DNA of 64,000 nt. Origin: RBG-16-66-20 sp052386675 (GTDB lineage: Bacteria > Pseudomonadota > Gammaproteobacteria > Burkholderiales > SG8-39). This document shows positions 40,621 to 48,465 of this stretch, piece after piece. The translations under genes and the position numbers were made by a program. The stretch lies in contig JBQTJX010000001.1 of assembly GCA_052386675.1 (NCBI GenBank), positions 1 through 64,000 on the forward strand, written 5' to 3'. The notes under the pieces were generated by a model. That model saw only the letters and a list, made by a program, of their open reading frames with translations. It was not told the origin of the DNA and searched no databases. Numbering within the stretch: position 1 is the first letter of the stretch; the number at the start of each line of letters is the position of its first letter.

Positions 40621-41543
40621 GCGATGCCCTTTTCCTTCAGCAGCGCCAGCCCGTCGGAGACGTTCTCGTGCACGCCCAGCTTGCGCGGCCCCACGCCCAG
40701 AGCGACGCCGAGCAGTTGCGTGAAGTAGAGCATGCGCACCTTCGTCTTCGTGCCCAGCACCTTCTCCGCGCGCACCTGGTGCATCTCCAACCCGGAATGG
40801 CAGGTCGGGCATTCGGTGGCAATCACCTCCGCGCCCGCCGCCTCGGCCGCCTGCAGGATGTTCAGCACCAGCTTCGTCGAGGTGTCGCTGTCCGAAAGCG
40901 TGTGCGCGCCGCCGCAGCAGGCGGTCTTCAGCGGGAAGTCCACGTTCTCGGCGCCCGCCACGGCGAGCAGGTCGTCCATGAAGTGCGGCTGCGAGGTGGA
41001 CTCGCTGCCGGCCCCCTGGTCCTTCTCCGGGAAGATGTGGCGTGGCCGCGTGTACATGCAGCCGTAGTAGTTGGCGACCTTGAGTCCCTTCAACGAGCCC
41101 TTGAGGCGGCGCTTCAGCTCATCCTCGCCGATCCCGTCCTTGATCCAGTCCAGGGCGTGGATGGTCTCGAGGCTCCCGGCTTGGTAGGTCTCGTGCCCGG
41201 CCTTCTTCGAGATGCGATCCACGGTCTGGCGCGAGGCCTCGTCGTTGGCGAGGTCGTACTCGGCCTTCTTCAGGTTGTGGTAGCAGCCGTTGCACGGCGC
41301 CATCACCACCTTCGCCTTCATCTCGTGGGCGGCAATGGACATCACGCGCGAGGACAGGTAGGTCTGCACCTTGGGATCGACGTTCTTCACTTCCATCGCC
41401 CCGCAGCAGTTCCAGTCCTTGACCTCGTCCAGCTCCAGGCCCAGGGCCTGGCCCACGGCCTTGGTGGAGGCGTTGTAGGCATGGCCGGTGCCTTCAAGCG
41501 CGCAACCGGGGTAGTAGGCGACCTTCTGGTACTCCGGCTTCAT
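40617..41543 (-). CDS. shdrB2: sHdrB2, CCG-domain subunit
   Basis: A 308-residue HdrB-like subunit with two CCG domains: WNCCGAMEV with APCNGCYHNL, then NYYGCMYTRP, TACCGGAHTLS and TECPTCHSGL. These cysteines bind noncubane [4Fe-4S] clusters that act on disulfides or persulfides in HdrB. It overlaps shdrC2 by 4 bases. In the sHdr complex it forms the second C-B arm attached to sHdrA. Confidence 0.93.
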   Translation of the reverse strand: MKPEYQKVAYYPGCALEGTGHAYNASTKAVGQALGLELDEVKDWNCCGAMEVKNVDPKVQTYLSSRVMSIAAHEMKAKVVMAPCNGCYHNLKKAEYDLANDEASRQTVDRISKKAGHETYQAGSLETIHALDWIKDGIGEDELKRRLKGSLKGLKVANYYGCMYTRPRHIFPEKDQGAGSESTSQPHFMDDLLAVAGAENVDFPLKTACCGGAHTLSDSDTSTKLVLNILQAAEAAGAEVIATECPTCHSGLEMHQVRAEKVLGTKTKVRMLYFTQLLGVALGVGPRKLGVHENVSDGLALLKEKGIA

Positions 41544-42280
41544 GCGCGCTCCTTGATGCCCAGGGCCTTGCGATTGCGTTGCTCCTGCTCATGGACGTAT
41601 TCGGACAGCGCGGCCGAGGCCTTCGCCCACTTGCGCGTGCGCGGCTTGAACAGCGCCGACCAGCCCATCATGAGTCCCTGCTTGAACGGCAGGCGCCGGG
41701 CAACGCGCCTCGCCATCTCCACCAGCCAGTCCTGCAGCAGCGGCTGGCCGGTGCGCGTGAAGAAATTGCGGATGATGCGGCCTTCCTCGATCTTGCCGGT
41801 GGCGATGACCTGTTCGGTGAATTCCTCGTCGAACAGGGTGGACTTCGACTTCGCCGTGTGGCCCTTCAGTTCCAGCCAGTGCGCGGTGGCCTTCATCACG
41901 CCCTCGGGGACCACGTCTCGCGGGCATGCGTAGGTGCACTTGTTGCACGAGACGCATTGCCAGATGATGTCCTTGTCCCGCAGCAGCTCCGATTCCATGC
42001 CGGTGCGGATCAGGTAGATCCAGTAGCGCGGGTTGAAGTCCGGGTTGAGCGCGTTCACGGTGCAGGAATTGGTGCAGGAGCCGCACTGCCAGCAACGGTG
42101 GATGTGCTCGCCGCCGGGCAGCGCCGCGATCTCCTCCTCCAGCGCCTCGTTGTAGTCGGTGACCACGCGCGACTGGATGAACGTGCTCCAGTGGCCGGAG
42201 ACGTCCACGCCATCCACGACGACGTTCTCCCGGACCTTCAGGTTCTCCGGCCGGATGAGCGACTTTTCGTGGATCGCCAT
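41540..42280 (-). CDS. shdrC2: sHdrC2, ferredoxin-type subunit
   Basis: A 246-residue iron-sulfur protein with two [4Fe-4S] motifs, CWQCGSCTNSC and CVSCNKCTYAC, flanked by helical segments. This is the HdrC arrangement that passes electrons between HdrA and HdrB. It follows the unknown hyp gene by one base. Confidence 0.92.
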   Translation of the reverse strand: MAIHEKSLIRPENLKVRENVVVDGVDVSGHWSTFIQSRVVTDYNEALEEEIAALPGGEHIHRCWQCGSCTNSCTVNALNPDFNPRYWIYLIRTGMESELLRDKDIIWQCVSCNKCTYACPRDVVPEGVMKATAHWLELKGHTAKSKSTLFDEEFTEQVIATGKIEEGRIIRNFFTRTGQPLLQDWLVEMARRVARRLPFKQGLMMGWSALFKPRTRKWAKASAALSEYVHEQEQRNRKALGIKERA

Positions 42281-42281
42281 G

Positions 42282-43103
42282 TCAGTTCGCTCCCACGATC
42301 ACGGCCGTGCCGTCGGTGGCCTTCAAGCGCGTGCGGCCCGAGGCGTCCACCCCGTCCAGGCCGAGGATGCGCCGCGTGTGCAGCATCGGATCCTCGGGGG
42401 TCGCGAAGTCGGTGCGCAAGTAGGTGCCGCCGCGCTCGCTGATGTAGTCGGCGTAGACCTGCGCGGTGAGCACATCCACGTAAAACAGGACGTCGCGGAA
42501 CACGCCGTTCGTCGCGAGGTACTGCGCCAGCTCCTCGCGCAGCACGAGGAAGGTGGCATAGCCGTCCGGCACGCCGATGGTGATGTGGTCCACGTCCTCG
42601 CCATGCCATATCTCGCGGATCACCCCGGTGTTGGTGCGCGCGTCCCATACCCAGCGCTGCATCAAGGGATAGCGCTCGGGGTCGGCGTAGTGCAGCAGCT
42701 CCGCGGCGAGGTCGCGCACCCAGCGGTGGTCGCGGTCCTGCGGGAACTCGGCGCAGAAGCGCGCGATGCGCGCATCCGCCGTGGCGGTGTCCTCGCGCCC
42801 CTCGAGCAGGCGCGCAATCCGGGCGCGAAATCCGTCGCATGAGTCCGGCTCGAGGTAAGGACCGGCGCGCCGGCGGACCGTGGCCATGTGAGCGCACAGC
42901 GTCCTCAGGGTCGCCAGGTCCAGCCCGGCCTCGAGGGCGTTCCGGAACAGCGTGGACTTGAGCTTTAGCCCGGCGACATAGGCCTCGACGCCGCCCTGCT
43001 CCTCTGCGCGCGACACCAGCGCTTCGAAGGACAGGCGCAGCTTCGGCCCGGACAGCTCGAGTTGCGGCCGCTCGGTCCGGGCGACGGGCTGGGCGCTAGC
43101 CAT
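42282..43103 (-). CDS. Conserved 'hyp' protein of shdr clusters
   Basis: A 273-residue soluble protein in the slot between shdrA and shdrC2, where sHdr clusters carry a conserved hypothetical gene. It is helical with several aromatic-rich blocks (LQYADPERYPLM-like region, WVWDARTNTGVIREIWHGED). Only a few cysteines are present (TLCAHM, PDSCDGF, RFCAEF), so it is unlikely to hold several clusters. No enzymatic motif is clear. Its conservation in the operon suggests assembly or structural work for the complex. Confidence 0.82.
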   Translation of the reverse strand: MASAQPVARTERPQLELSGPKLRLSFEALVSRAEEQGGVEAYVAGLKLKSTLFRNALEAGLDLATLRTLCAHMATVRRRAGPYLEPDSCDGFRARIARLLEGREDTATADARIARFCAEFPQDRDHRWVRDLAAELLHYADPERYPLMQRWVWDARTNTGVIREIWHGEDVDHITIGVPDGYATFLVLREELAQYLATNGVFRDVLFYVDVLTAQVYADYISERGGTYLRTDFATPEDPMLHTRRILGLDGVDASGRTRLKATDGTAVIVGAN

Positions 43104-43106
43104 GCC

Positions 43107-44144
43107 TCAGGCCGCGGCCTTCTGGTGGACCCGGGCGTAGGCGGCCATCGCCGCCGCGTTGCCCTGCGCGATCGAATCGTCGATGGTCTCCGGGCCGGTG
43201 GCCGCGCCCGCGACGAACACGCCCGGGCGCGAAGTCTCGCCGCTCGCGCCGTAGCTTCCCCGGGCGATGTGGCCGTGCTCCTGAAGGTTGACGCCGAACA
43301 CGCCGGCAATGGCCTTGTTCTCGACGTTCGGATCCATGCCGATGGCATGCACCACCATGTCGAACGGGATGGTGATCGGACGCTTCACGAGGGTGTCCTC
43401 GCCCTTGACGATCAGCTTCTGGCCGTCGGAGGTCACCTCCGCGATCCGCGCCTTGATGTACTTGACCTTGAACTCCTCCTGGCTCTTCCAGTAGAAGGTC
43501 TCGTTCAGGCCGTAGGTGCGGATGTCCATGTAGTAGATGTAGACGTGGCAGTCCGGCAGCTCCTCGCGGATCTCCATGGCGATGTTGCAGGACACCGTGC
43601 AGCAGATCTTCGAGCACCACTCGCGCCCGATCTGGCGGTCGCGCGAGCCCACGCAGAGCAGGATCGCCACGCGCTGGGGCTTCCTGCCGTCCGACGGGCA
43701 ACGCACGCCGCGGCCCGACGAGATCATCTGCTCCACCTGCGTCGTGGTCACCACGTCCGGGAAGGTGCCGAAGCCCCACTCGGGCTTGTTCACCGAGTCG
43801 AAGTGCGTGAAACCGGTGGCGAGGATCGCCGCGCCCGCCTCGACGCTCGAACCATCCGAGAGCGTGGCGCGGAAATTCCCCGCCTCGCCCTCGAACTTTT
43901 CCACCCGCGCGCCCTTCTTCACCGTGACGAGCGCATCCTGCTCGACGCGCCGCACCATGCCGCCGATGGCATCCTTCGCCCACTCGCCGGAGGGAACCAG
44001 CCTGGCGTAGCCCGACAGGATCGGCGCGCCACCCAGCCTCGATTCCTTGTCCACGAGCACCACGCGCTGGCCGGCGCCCGCAAGGGCGCCCGCCGCGGCG
44101 AGCCCGGCCGGCCCGGCGCCGACAATCAGCACGGGCTTGCTCAT
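43107..44144 (-). CDS. shdrA: sHdrA, FAD and iron-sulfur subunit
   Basis: A 345-residue HdrA-like flavoprotein. The FAD dinucleotide motif is VGAGPAGLAAAGALAGAG at the N-terminus; the cluster ligands are in LLCVGSRD, EWCSKICC and SCN. It is much shorter than methanogen HdrA and lacks the extra ferredoxin domains, as sHdrA does. The frame extends upstream on paper, but the ATG at 44144 overlaps the shdrB1 stop and puts the FAD motif at the N-terminus. It is the core subunit of the complex. Confidence 0.93.
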   Translation of the reverse strand: MSKPVLIVGAGPAGLAAAGALAGAGQRVVLVDKESRLGGAPILSGYARLVPSGEWAKDAIGGMVRRVEQDALVTVKKGARVEKFEGEAGNFRATLSDGSSVEAGAAILATGFTHFDSVNKPEWGFGTFPDVVTTTQVEQMISSGRGVRCPSDGRKPQRVAILLCVGSRDRQIGREWCSKICCTVSCNIAMEIREELPDCHVYIYYMDIRTYGLNETFYWKSQEEFKVKYIKARIAEVTSDGQKLIVKGEDTLVKRPITIPFDMVVHAIGMDPNVENKAIAGVFGVNLQEHGHIARGSYGASGETSRPGVFVAGAATGPETIDDSIAQGNAAAMAAYARVHQKAAA

Positions 44145-45514
44145 GGAGCCGCCTTGATCGCGTTCTTGATCGGAATGTAGCCCGGGCCGGAGGTGATCAT
44201 GCGGCGCGGGTCGTAGAGGTTCTCCTGCTTGCCGGCCTTGATTTCCTCGAGGTAGGCGACGAACTCGGCCTTTTTCGCCTCCCAGTCGATGCCCATCTTC
44301 TCCATCAGCGTCTCCGTGGGCGAGGCGTGCCAGTGCGACTGCACGATCTTGTAGGGATGCGCGCCGCAGGCGAGCGCGGCGAACTGGCAGTCGGCGAGTA
44401 CCGCCAGCTCCACCGGCTTTGCGCCGGACTTGCTGATCCACTGGTTCTTGTCCAGCGTGGTGATGCAGCCGGTGTCGTGGCCGATCATCACGTCCGCGCG
44501 CGCCTCCTCCACTGCGACCCGGATCTTGCGGTCGATGGCGAAGGAACGCGTGAACTCGCGCTCGGAGATGATGTGGCGGAAGCCGAAGCCGCAGCAGTCG
44601 TACCAGGTGGAGTAGTCGATCACCTGCGCGCCCAGCGACTGCATGATGCCGGTGGACACCGCGAGGCGGTTGCCGCCGTTGATGTTGTCATCGTAGATCG
44701 CGTCTGCCGGCACCATCTTGTAGACATGGCAGGCCGGGTGAATGGTGGCGCGAATGCCGCTGCAGTCGATCTCCTGCATGCCCGCGATGCGCTGGCGCAT
44801 GACGTGCAGCCATTCGGAGTAGTGCACCACCTCCTCCGGGATCAGGAGCTTGCCGTCCACCAGGCGTCCGAGCTTGGCGAGGATCCGCTTCACGTTCTCG
44901 CGCAGCTTGGCCGAGTGGATGAGGTAGCCGCGCACTTCCTTGTAGTTTCCGAAAGAGGTGCCGCAGTGGACCAGCGGGTAGTAGTAGGCCTCCGGCAGGC
45001 CCTGCGCCTTCGCCGCGACGTAGGCCTGGTGGAAATTGCGCAAGAACACCGCCGCCAGGCTCTCCAGGTTGCCGATGCCCGAGCCGTGGTAGTTCCACGC
45101 CGTGCACGAGGTCTGGTCGGTCTCGTCCAGGTACTCGATGTCCATGCGGTTCATCAGCCACAGGAGCGAGGCCGGGTAGCCGGGAATGTTGCCGCACTGG
45201 CCGCAGGACTTGTGGTGCCACAGGCGCGTGGTCGGGATCTTCTTGTCCCAGCCGTAGAGCGTCTTCACCATCGCCGGCTGGTGTTCGTCGGAGACCCGGT
45301 GGACGACGATTTCGCCTTCCTTCTCCAGCTGCCACATCGCGTCGCGCACGTCTTCGACGCGGTCCTTCTGCGTGAGCATCGATCGCTTGTCGACCTTCAG
45401 CTCTACCCAGGAGGTGGCGATCTTCGCCTCCGTGGAACTGAGGTTGGAATCGCGCCACTCGGCGCCGTGGCCGGTGAAGCGCTCCGCATTCGTACTACCT
45501 GTCCTGTCCGTCAT
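44141..45514 (-). CDS. shdrB1: sHdrB1, CCG-type subunit with extended N-terminus
   Basis: A 457-residue HdrB-like subunit with an N-terminal extension of more than 100 residues that includes HKSCGQCGNIPG. CCG-type segments are IHPACHVYKM, WYDCCGFGFRHI and GHDTGCITTLDKN. The first CCG domain is less regular than in HdrB2. In sHdr, C1-B1 and C2-B2 are two unequal arms. It overlaps shdrA by 4 bases. Confidence 0.9.
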   Translation of the reverse strand: MTDRTGSTNAERFTGHGAEWRDSNLSSTEAKIATSWVELKVDKRSMLTQKDRVEDVRDAMWQLEKEGEIVVHRVSDEHQPAMVKTLYGWDKKIPTTRLWHHKSCGQCGNIPGYPASLLWLMNRMDIEYLDETDQTSCTAWNYHGSGIGNLESLAAVFLRNFHQAYVAAKAQGLPEAYYYPLVHCGTSFGNYKEVRGYLIHSAKLRENVKRILAKLGRLVDGKLLIPEEVVHYSEWLHVMRQRIAGMQEIDCSGIRATIHPACHVYKMVPADAIYDDNINGGNRLAVSTGIMQSLGAQVIDYSTWYDCCGFGFRHIISEREFTRSFAIDRKIRVAVEEARADVMIGHDTGCITTLDKNQWISKSGAKPVELAVLADCQFAALACGAHPYKIVQSHWHASPTETLMEKMGIDWEAKKAEFVAYLEEIKAGKQENLYDPRRMITSGPGYIPIKNAIKAAP

Positions 45515-45524
45515 CGTTGCCTCC

Positions 45525-46307
45525 TCAGGCGTCGTCCTGGTCGGCGAGGAAGTCCTTCCAGTCCTCGCGCTTCTCGTCCATGATGTCCGTGATCACGTCG
45601 AACAGGTTCTCGTCGATCCCCTCCAGCTGCCCGAGCACCCCGGTCATCTCCCAGATGGTGTAGAGCTCGACCGAGGTCTTCAGGTTCACCTCCCAGGCCG
45701 TCGCCGTGGTGTTCAGCGTCGGCATCGGGATTGCCTTGCGCAGCAGCTTGAGCGGCGCCTCCACCTTGGAGATGTTCGGGCCCCAGTCGGCGAAGTGGTC
45801 CTTGTTGATCATGTCCGGCGACAGCTGGTTGCCGGTGGAGATGAGCTTGAGCATGACACGGCTGAACGGGCGCAGCACATTCTTCGCCGACTCCATCTGG
45901 TGCTTGATGGCGGTCTCGCGCATCAGCATCACCAGCCCGCCGGGGGAATTGCCGAACGGGCAGCGCGCGGCGCAGGTGTAGCACTGGGCGCAGGCCCAGA
46001 TCTTCTCCTGCATCGCGTCATGGATGCCCTCGAGGTTCTCGGTCCACAGCAGCTGGACGATCTCGCGCGGGCTGAAATCATAGTAGTGGGCGGCCGGGCA
46101 GGTGGCGGTGCAGATGCCGCAGTTCAGGCAGCCATTCAGCTCGTGGTCGTAGCGCAGGTCCGACTGGATGTCGGCGAAGATTTCCTCCAGCTTGGCGCGC
46201 CCGAGCGGCGCGCCCGGGGACACCGGGTCGCCAATGACCGTCTGGACGCGCGTGCTGTCCCCGTGTGGAGCGTTGGGAGCGTTGGAAGCGTTGGACCCGT
46301 GCGACAT
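45525..46307 (-). CDS. shdrC1: sHdrC1, ferredoxin-type subunit
   Basis: A 260-residue HdrC-like protein with [4Fe-4S] motifs CLNCGICTATC and CAQCYTCAARC. A low-complexity N-terminus (SNASNAPNAP) precedes the conserved part. It follows the DsrE-like gene by one base and begins the shdrC1-B1-A block. Confidence 0.92.
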   Translation of the reverse strand: MSHGSNASNAPNAPHGDSTRVQTVIGDPVSPGAPLGRAKLEEIFADIQSDLRYDHELNGCLNCGICTATCPAAHYYDFSPREIVQLLWTENLEGIHDAMQEKIWACAQCYTCAARCPFGNSPGGLVMLMRETAIKHQMESAKNVLRPFSRVMLKLISTGNQLSPDMINKDHFADWGPNISKVEAPLKLLRKAIPMPTLNTTATAWEVNLKTSVELYTIWEMTGVLGQLEGIDENLFDVITDIMDEKREDWKDFLADQDDA

Positions 46308-46308
46308 G

Positions 46309-46686
46309 TCAGTAGGTCAGCACCTTGCAGTCTTCTTCCATCACCTGTTCGATGAGGTGCGCGCCGCCGACGATGCCCGAGCACTCCGGGATCAGGTCCT
46401 CGGCCTTCATGTCGAACAGGTCCAGGTTGGGCGAGCAGCAGTAGAACTTCGCGCCCGCCTCGTGCGCATCCTTGATGAAATCGTAGACGGTCTTGGGCGA
46501 GCCTTCCTTGACACGAAGCTGGTCGGCGACGCCCTTCTTCATCAGGCGCCCGGAGGTGGCGGTGCAGATCACCTCCACCTCGTAGTCCATTGCCGCGGCA
46601 ACCGAGGCCTGGAAGATCGGCGCGCCGAGTTCCTCGCCGTTGCGCGGGTCGGTGTTCGCCATCACGATCACGAGCTTCTTGGCCAT
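46309..46686 (-). CDS. DsrE3-type sulfurtransferase, first gene of shdr operon
   Basis: A 125-residue DsrE-family protein. The sulfur-accepting cysteines are in KFYCCSPNLDLFD (Cys83 and Cys84); further cysteines are 41, 102 and 120. Such DsrE3 proteins exchange sulfane sulfur with TusA and feed sHdr. A very strong Shine-Dalgarno (GGAGGAGG, 8 bases before ATG) lies in a short hairpin. Exact DsrE3 subgroup is uncertain. Confidence 0.88.
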   Translation of the reverse strand: MAKKLVIVMANTDPRNGEELGAPIFQASVAAAMDYEVEVICTATSGRLMKKGVADQLRVKEGSPKTVYDFIKDAHEAGAKFYCCSPNLDLFDMKAEDLIPECSGIVGGAHLIEQVMEEDCKVLTY

Positions 46687-46694
46687 TCCGGGAT

Positions 46695-46709
46695 CCTCCT
46701 CCGAGGAGG
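46695..46709 (-). promoter_or_regulatory. Palindrome covering the Shine-Dalgarno of the shdr operon's first gene
   Basis: CCTCCTC and GAGGAGG form a 7-bp inverted repeat with one central base. On the transcript, CCUCC can pair with GGAGG of the ribosome-binding site around a 5-base loop. The site could lower or switch translation of the DsrE3 gene. Confidence 0.5.
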
Positions 46710-46713
46710 CCAG

Positions 46714-46740
46714 AATATATTAGAGAACTCTAAAATTCAA
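46714..46740 (-). promoter_or_regulatory. Probable shdr operon promoter with ArsR-type operator
   Basis: Reading on the minus strand, TTGAAT (-35-like, 46735-46740) and TATATT (-10-like, 46714-46719) are 15 bp apart. The spacer holds the perfect palindrome TTAGAG-N2-CTCTAA (46720-46733). An A/T-rich inverted repeat in a promoter spacer is a usual ArsR-family operator; the ArsR-type shdrR product is the natural candidate ligand. Confidence 0.6.
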
Positions 46741-46826
46741 TCGCAGGTCCGCGGCAGCGCCATCAAATGTGCTGCTGCCGGGATAAGCCGCGCGCGTTGC
46801 TGCGCCGCAGCGTCGCCGTCGACCGG

Positions 46827-48383
46827 TTACCGCCCGCGCCGCGCCTGGCTGACAATTTCCCGCCGCACGTCGGTGATCTCGCGGGCGCGCGAAGGCTTCA
46901 CCCCCTCGCAGTGCCCGGCGATCGGGCAATGGCTGCTGCGCGGGCAGATGATGCGCGCGGGCCTCTCGAGCGCGTCCTCCACCCAGGCGATGTTCAGGAC
47001 GCGCGCGACGCGCCGGATCGCCTCGGCGGCATCGGCGGGAATCGCCGCCTCGCCGTGGTGGCGCTGGCAGGTTGCGGCAATGCGTTCGGCGATGTCCTGG
47101 GCGTCGTCACCGTGCGAGCGCAGCGCGGGAGCGAGATCGATGCCGACCGAGACCACGTGCGCGTTGCGCGCCATGTCCTCGGTACGCCGCGAGTGGCAGC
47201 AATAGAGCAGCGACCGGTCGCCATCGCGGAGCACCGATATCTGCGAGCCGCGGTCGGGGCCGCGCCCTTCGTGCAACATGCGGAACACCGCCCAGTTCGG
47301 GCACGGATCGCTCGCCTGGACCATGTTTCCCCAGGGCAGCGGAATGCCGTTGCCCCGGTACACCGCCCGCAGCAGCCCCGGCGGATAGGCGTCGAAGAAA
47401 TGCCAGTAGGGATAAGGCGAGACCTTGGTCATGCGCCGCATCACCACCGCCGGCGTGAGGTCGAACTTCTCGCCGGCCTCGATCCGGTGCGACTCGCGCG
47501 TCAGGAACCTCCGGAACGGGGCCTTGGGGCAGAGCAGCGCGCCGGCGAAGAAGCTGCATTCGAAATCGCGCCAGGCGTGCAGCACGTCCTGCGGGCTCAG
47601 GCCCGCGAGATCCGGACCGCCCTCCGGGCCGTCGCCCATGCCGCCGCCGGTGGCATGGGCGGAGCGCAGGCCGTCGCCCTCGTGCAGCACCTTGTGCGCG
47701 ATGTGCGTGGCGAGGTCGAACTTGAGGCGCGCCGGCTCGGCCTGCAGCTCGCGGTTCAGGTAGACCGTGCGCGGCGACTCGAAAAAGGAACGCAGCATGC
47801 TGCGCATCTCGCGCTCGTTGTCGCGCGCCAGCACCGGCTTGCGGTCGAACCAGCGCACCGCGAGGCCGTGCTGCTTGCACAGGCGCAACAGGTCCTCCAC
47901 CCCGAGCGGGAACTTGCGCCCGCCGACGCCCTCCGCAGCGCGCTCCAGGTCCGGGAAGTCGTTGCGCGACATTTCCTGGTGCGAGCGGATGAGCAGGTGC
48001 GCGAACTGGCGCCCGGTGGTTCCGGTCTGCGCCAGCAGCTCGGGGATCGCCGCCTGCAGCACGTCCTTGGAGAACAGGAACGCGGGCTCGAGCGGCACCG
48101 CGGCGGCGCCCCCGGCGCGCTCCGGCGTGGCCTCGGTTTCCGGGTTGCCGTCGAGAAACCAGCGCGGCTCGCGCTGGAACAGCCTGGCCAGCAGCGCCAG
48201 CACCTCCGTCGAGGGAACGCGCTTGCCGCTCTCGATCATGCTCAGGTAGGACACCGAGGGCGCCGCCCTCGGATTGACCTGGACGCAGCGCGCCGAGAGC
48301 TCCTCCAGCGTCAGGCCGTTGCGCTTGCGCAGGGCGCGCAGCTTGGTGCCGAGGAAGTGGCTGTTGCGGGCGTGCAGCGACAT
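46827..48383 (-). CDS. XRE-HTH regulator with IrrE-like peptidase domain (DUF3612/short-chain fatty acid regulator type)
   Basis: A 518-residue regulator. An XRE helix-turn-helix at about residues 10-75 (LGTKLRALRKRNGLTLEELS, SYLSMIESGKRVPS) is followed by a region with ATHIAHKVLHEGDGL, which is IrrE/ImmA-like but lacks a clean HExxH, and by a Cys-rich C-terminal block (DPCPNWAVFRMLHEGR, ICPRSSHCPIAGHCEG) that may bind a metal or cluster. This layout matches DUF3612/ScfR-like regulators of carbon metabolism. It diverges from the PanE-like gene; triple direct repeats lie between. Confidence 0.82.
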   Translation of the reverse strand: MSLHARNSHFLGTKLRALRKRNGLTLEELSARCVQVNPRAAPSVSYLSMIESGKRVPSTEVLALLARLFQREPRWFLDGNPETEATPERAGGAAAVPLEPAFLFSKDVLQAAIPELLAQTGTTGRQFAHLLIRSHQEMSRNDFPDLERAAEGVGGRKFPLGVEDLLRLCKQHGLAVRWFDRKPVLARDNEREMRSMLRSFFESPRTVYLNRELQAEPARLKFDLATHIAHKVLHEGDGLRSAHATGGGMGDGPEGGPDLAGLSPQDVLHAWRDFECSFFAGALLCPKAPFRRFLTRESHRIEAGEKFDLTPAVVMRRMTKVSPYPYWHFFDAYPPGLLRAVYRGNGIPLPWGNMVQASDPCPNWAVFRMLHEGRGPDRGSQISVLRDGDRSLLYCCHSRRTEDMARNAHVVSVGIDLAPALRSHGDDAQDIAERIAATCQRHHGEAAIPADAAEAIRRVARVLNIAWVEDALERPARIICPRSSHCPIAGHCEGVKPSRAREITDVRREIVSQARRGR

Positions 48384-48400
48384 GGGGCGCCTGGCGTGGT

Positions 48401-48436
48401 GTGAAATTAACAACGTGAAATTTCTTCTGTGAAATT
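48401..48436. promoter_or_regulatory. Three GTGAAATT direct repeats at 14-bp spacing
   Basis: GTGAAATT occurs at 48401-48408, 48415-48422 and 48429-48436, each start exactly 14 bp after the previous one. The array fills the 82-base gap between the XRE-type regulator and the PanE-like gene. Direct repeats at constant phase suggest a cooperative operator, probably for the adjacent regulator. Confidence 0.6.
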
Positions 48437-48465
48437 TAGCACGATTGATGGCCATACTGCGAGCC

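Noticed and set aside
40617..46307. Methanogen-type heterodisulfide reductase HdrABC
   Set aside because: sHdrA is short and lacks the ferredoxin domains of methanogen HdrA, and the C1B1A-hyp-C2B2 order with LbpA and DsrE is that of sulfur oxidisers.
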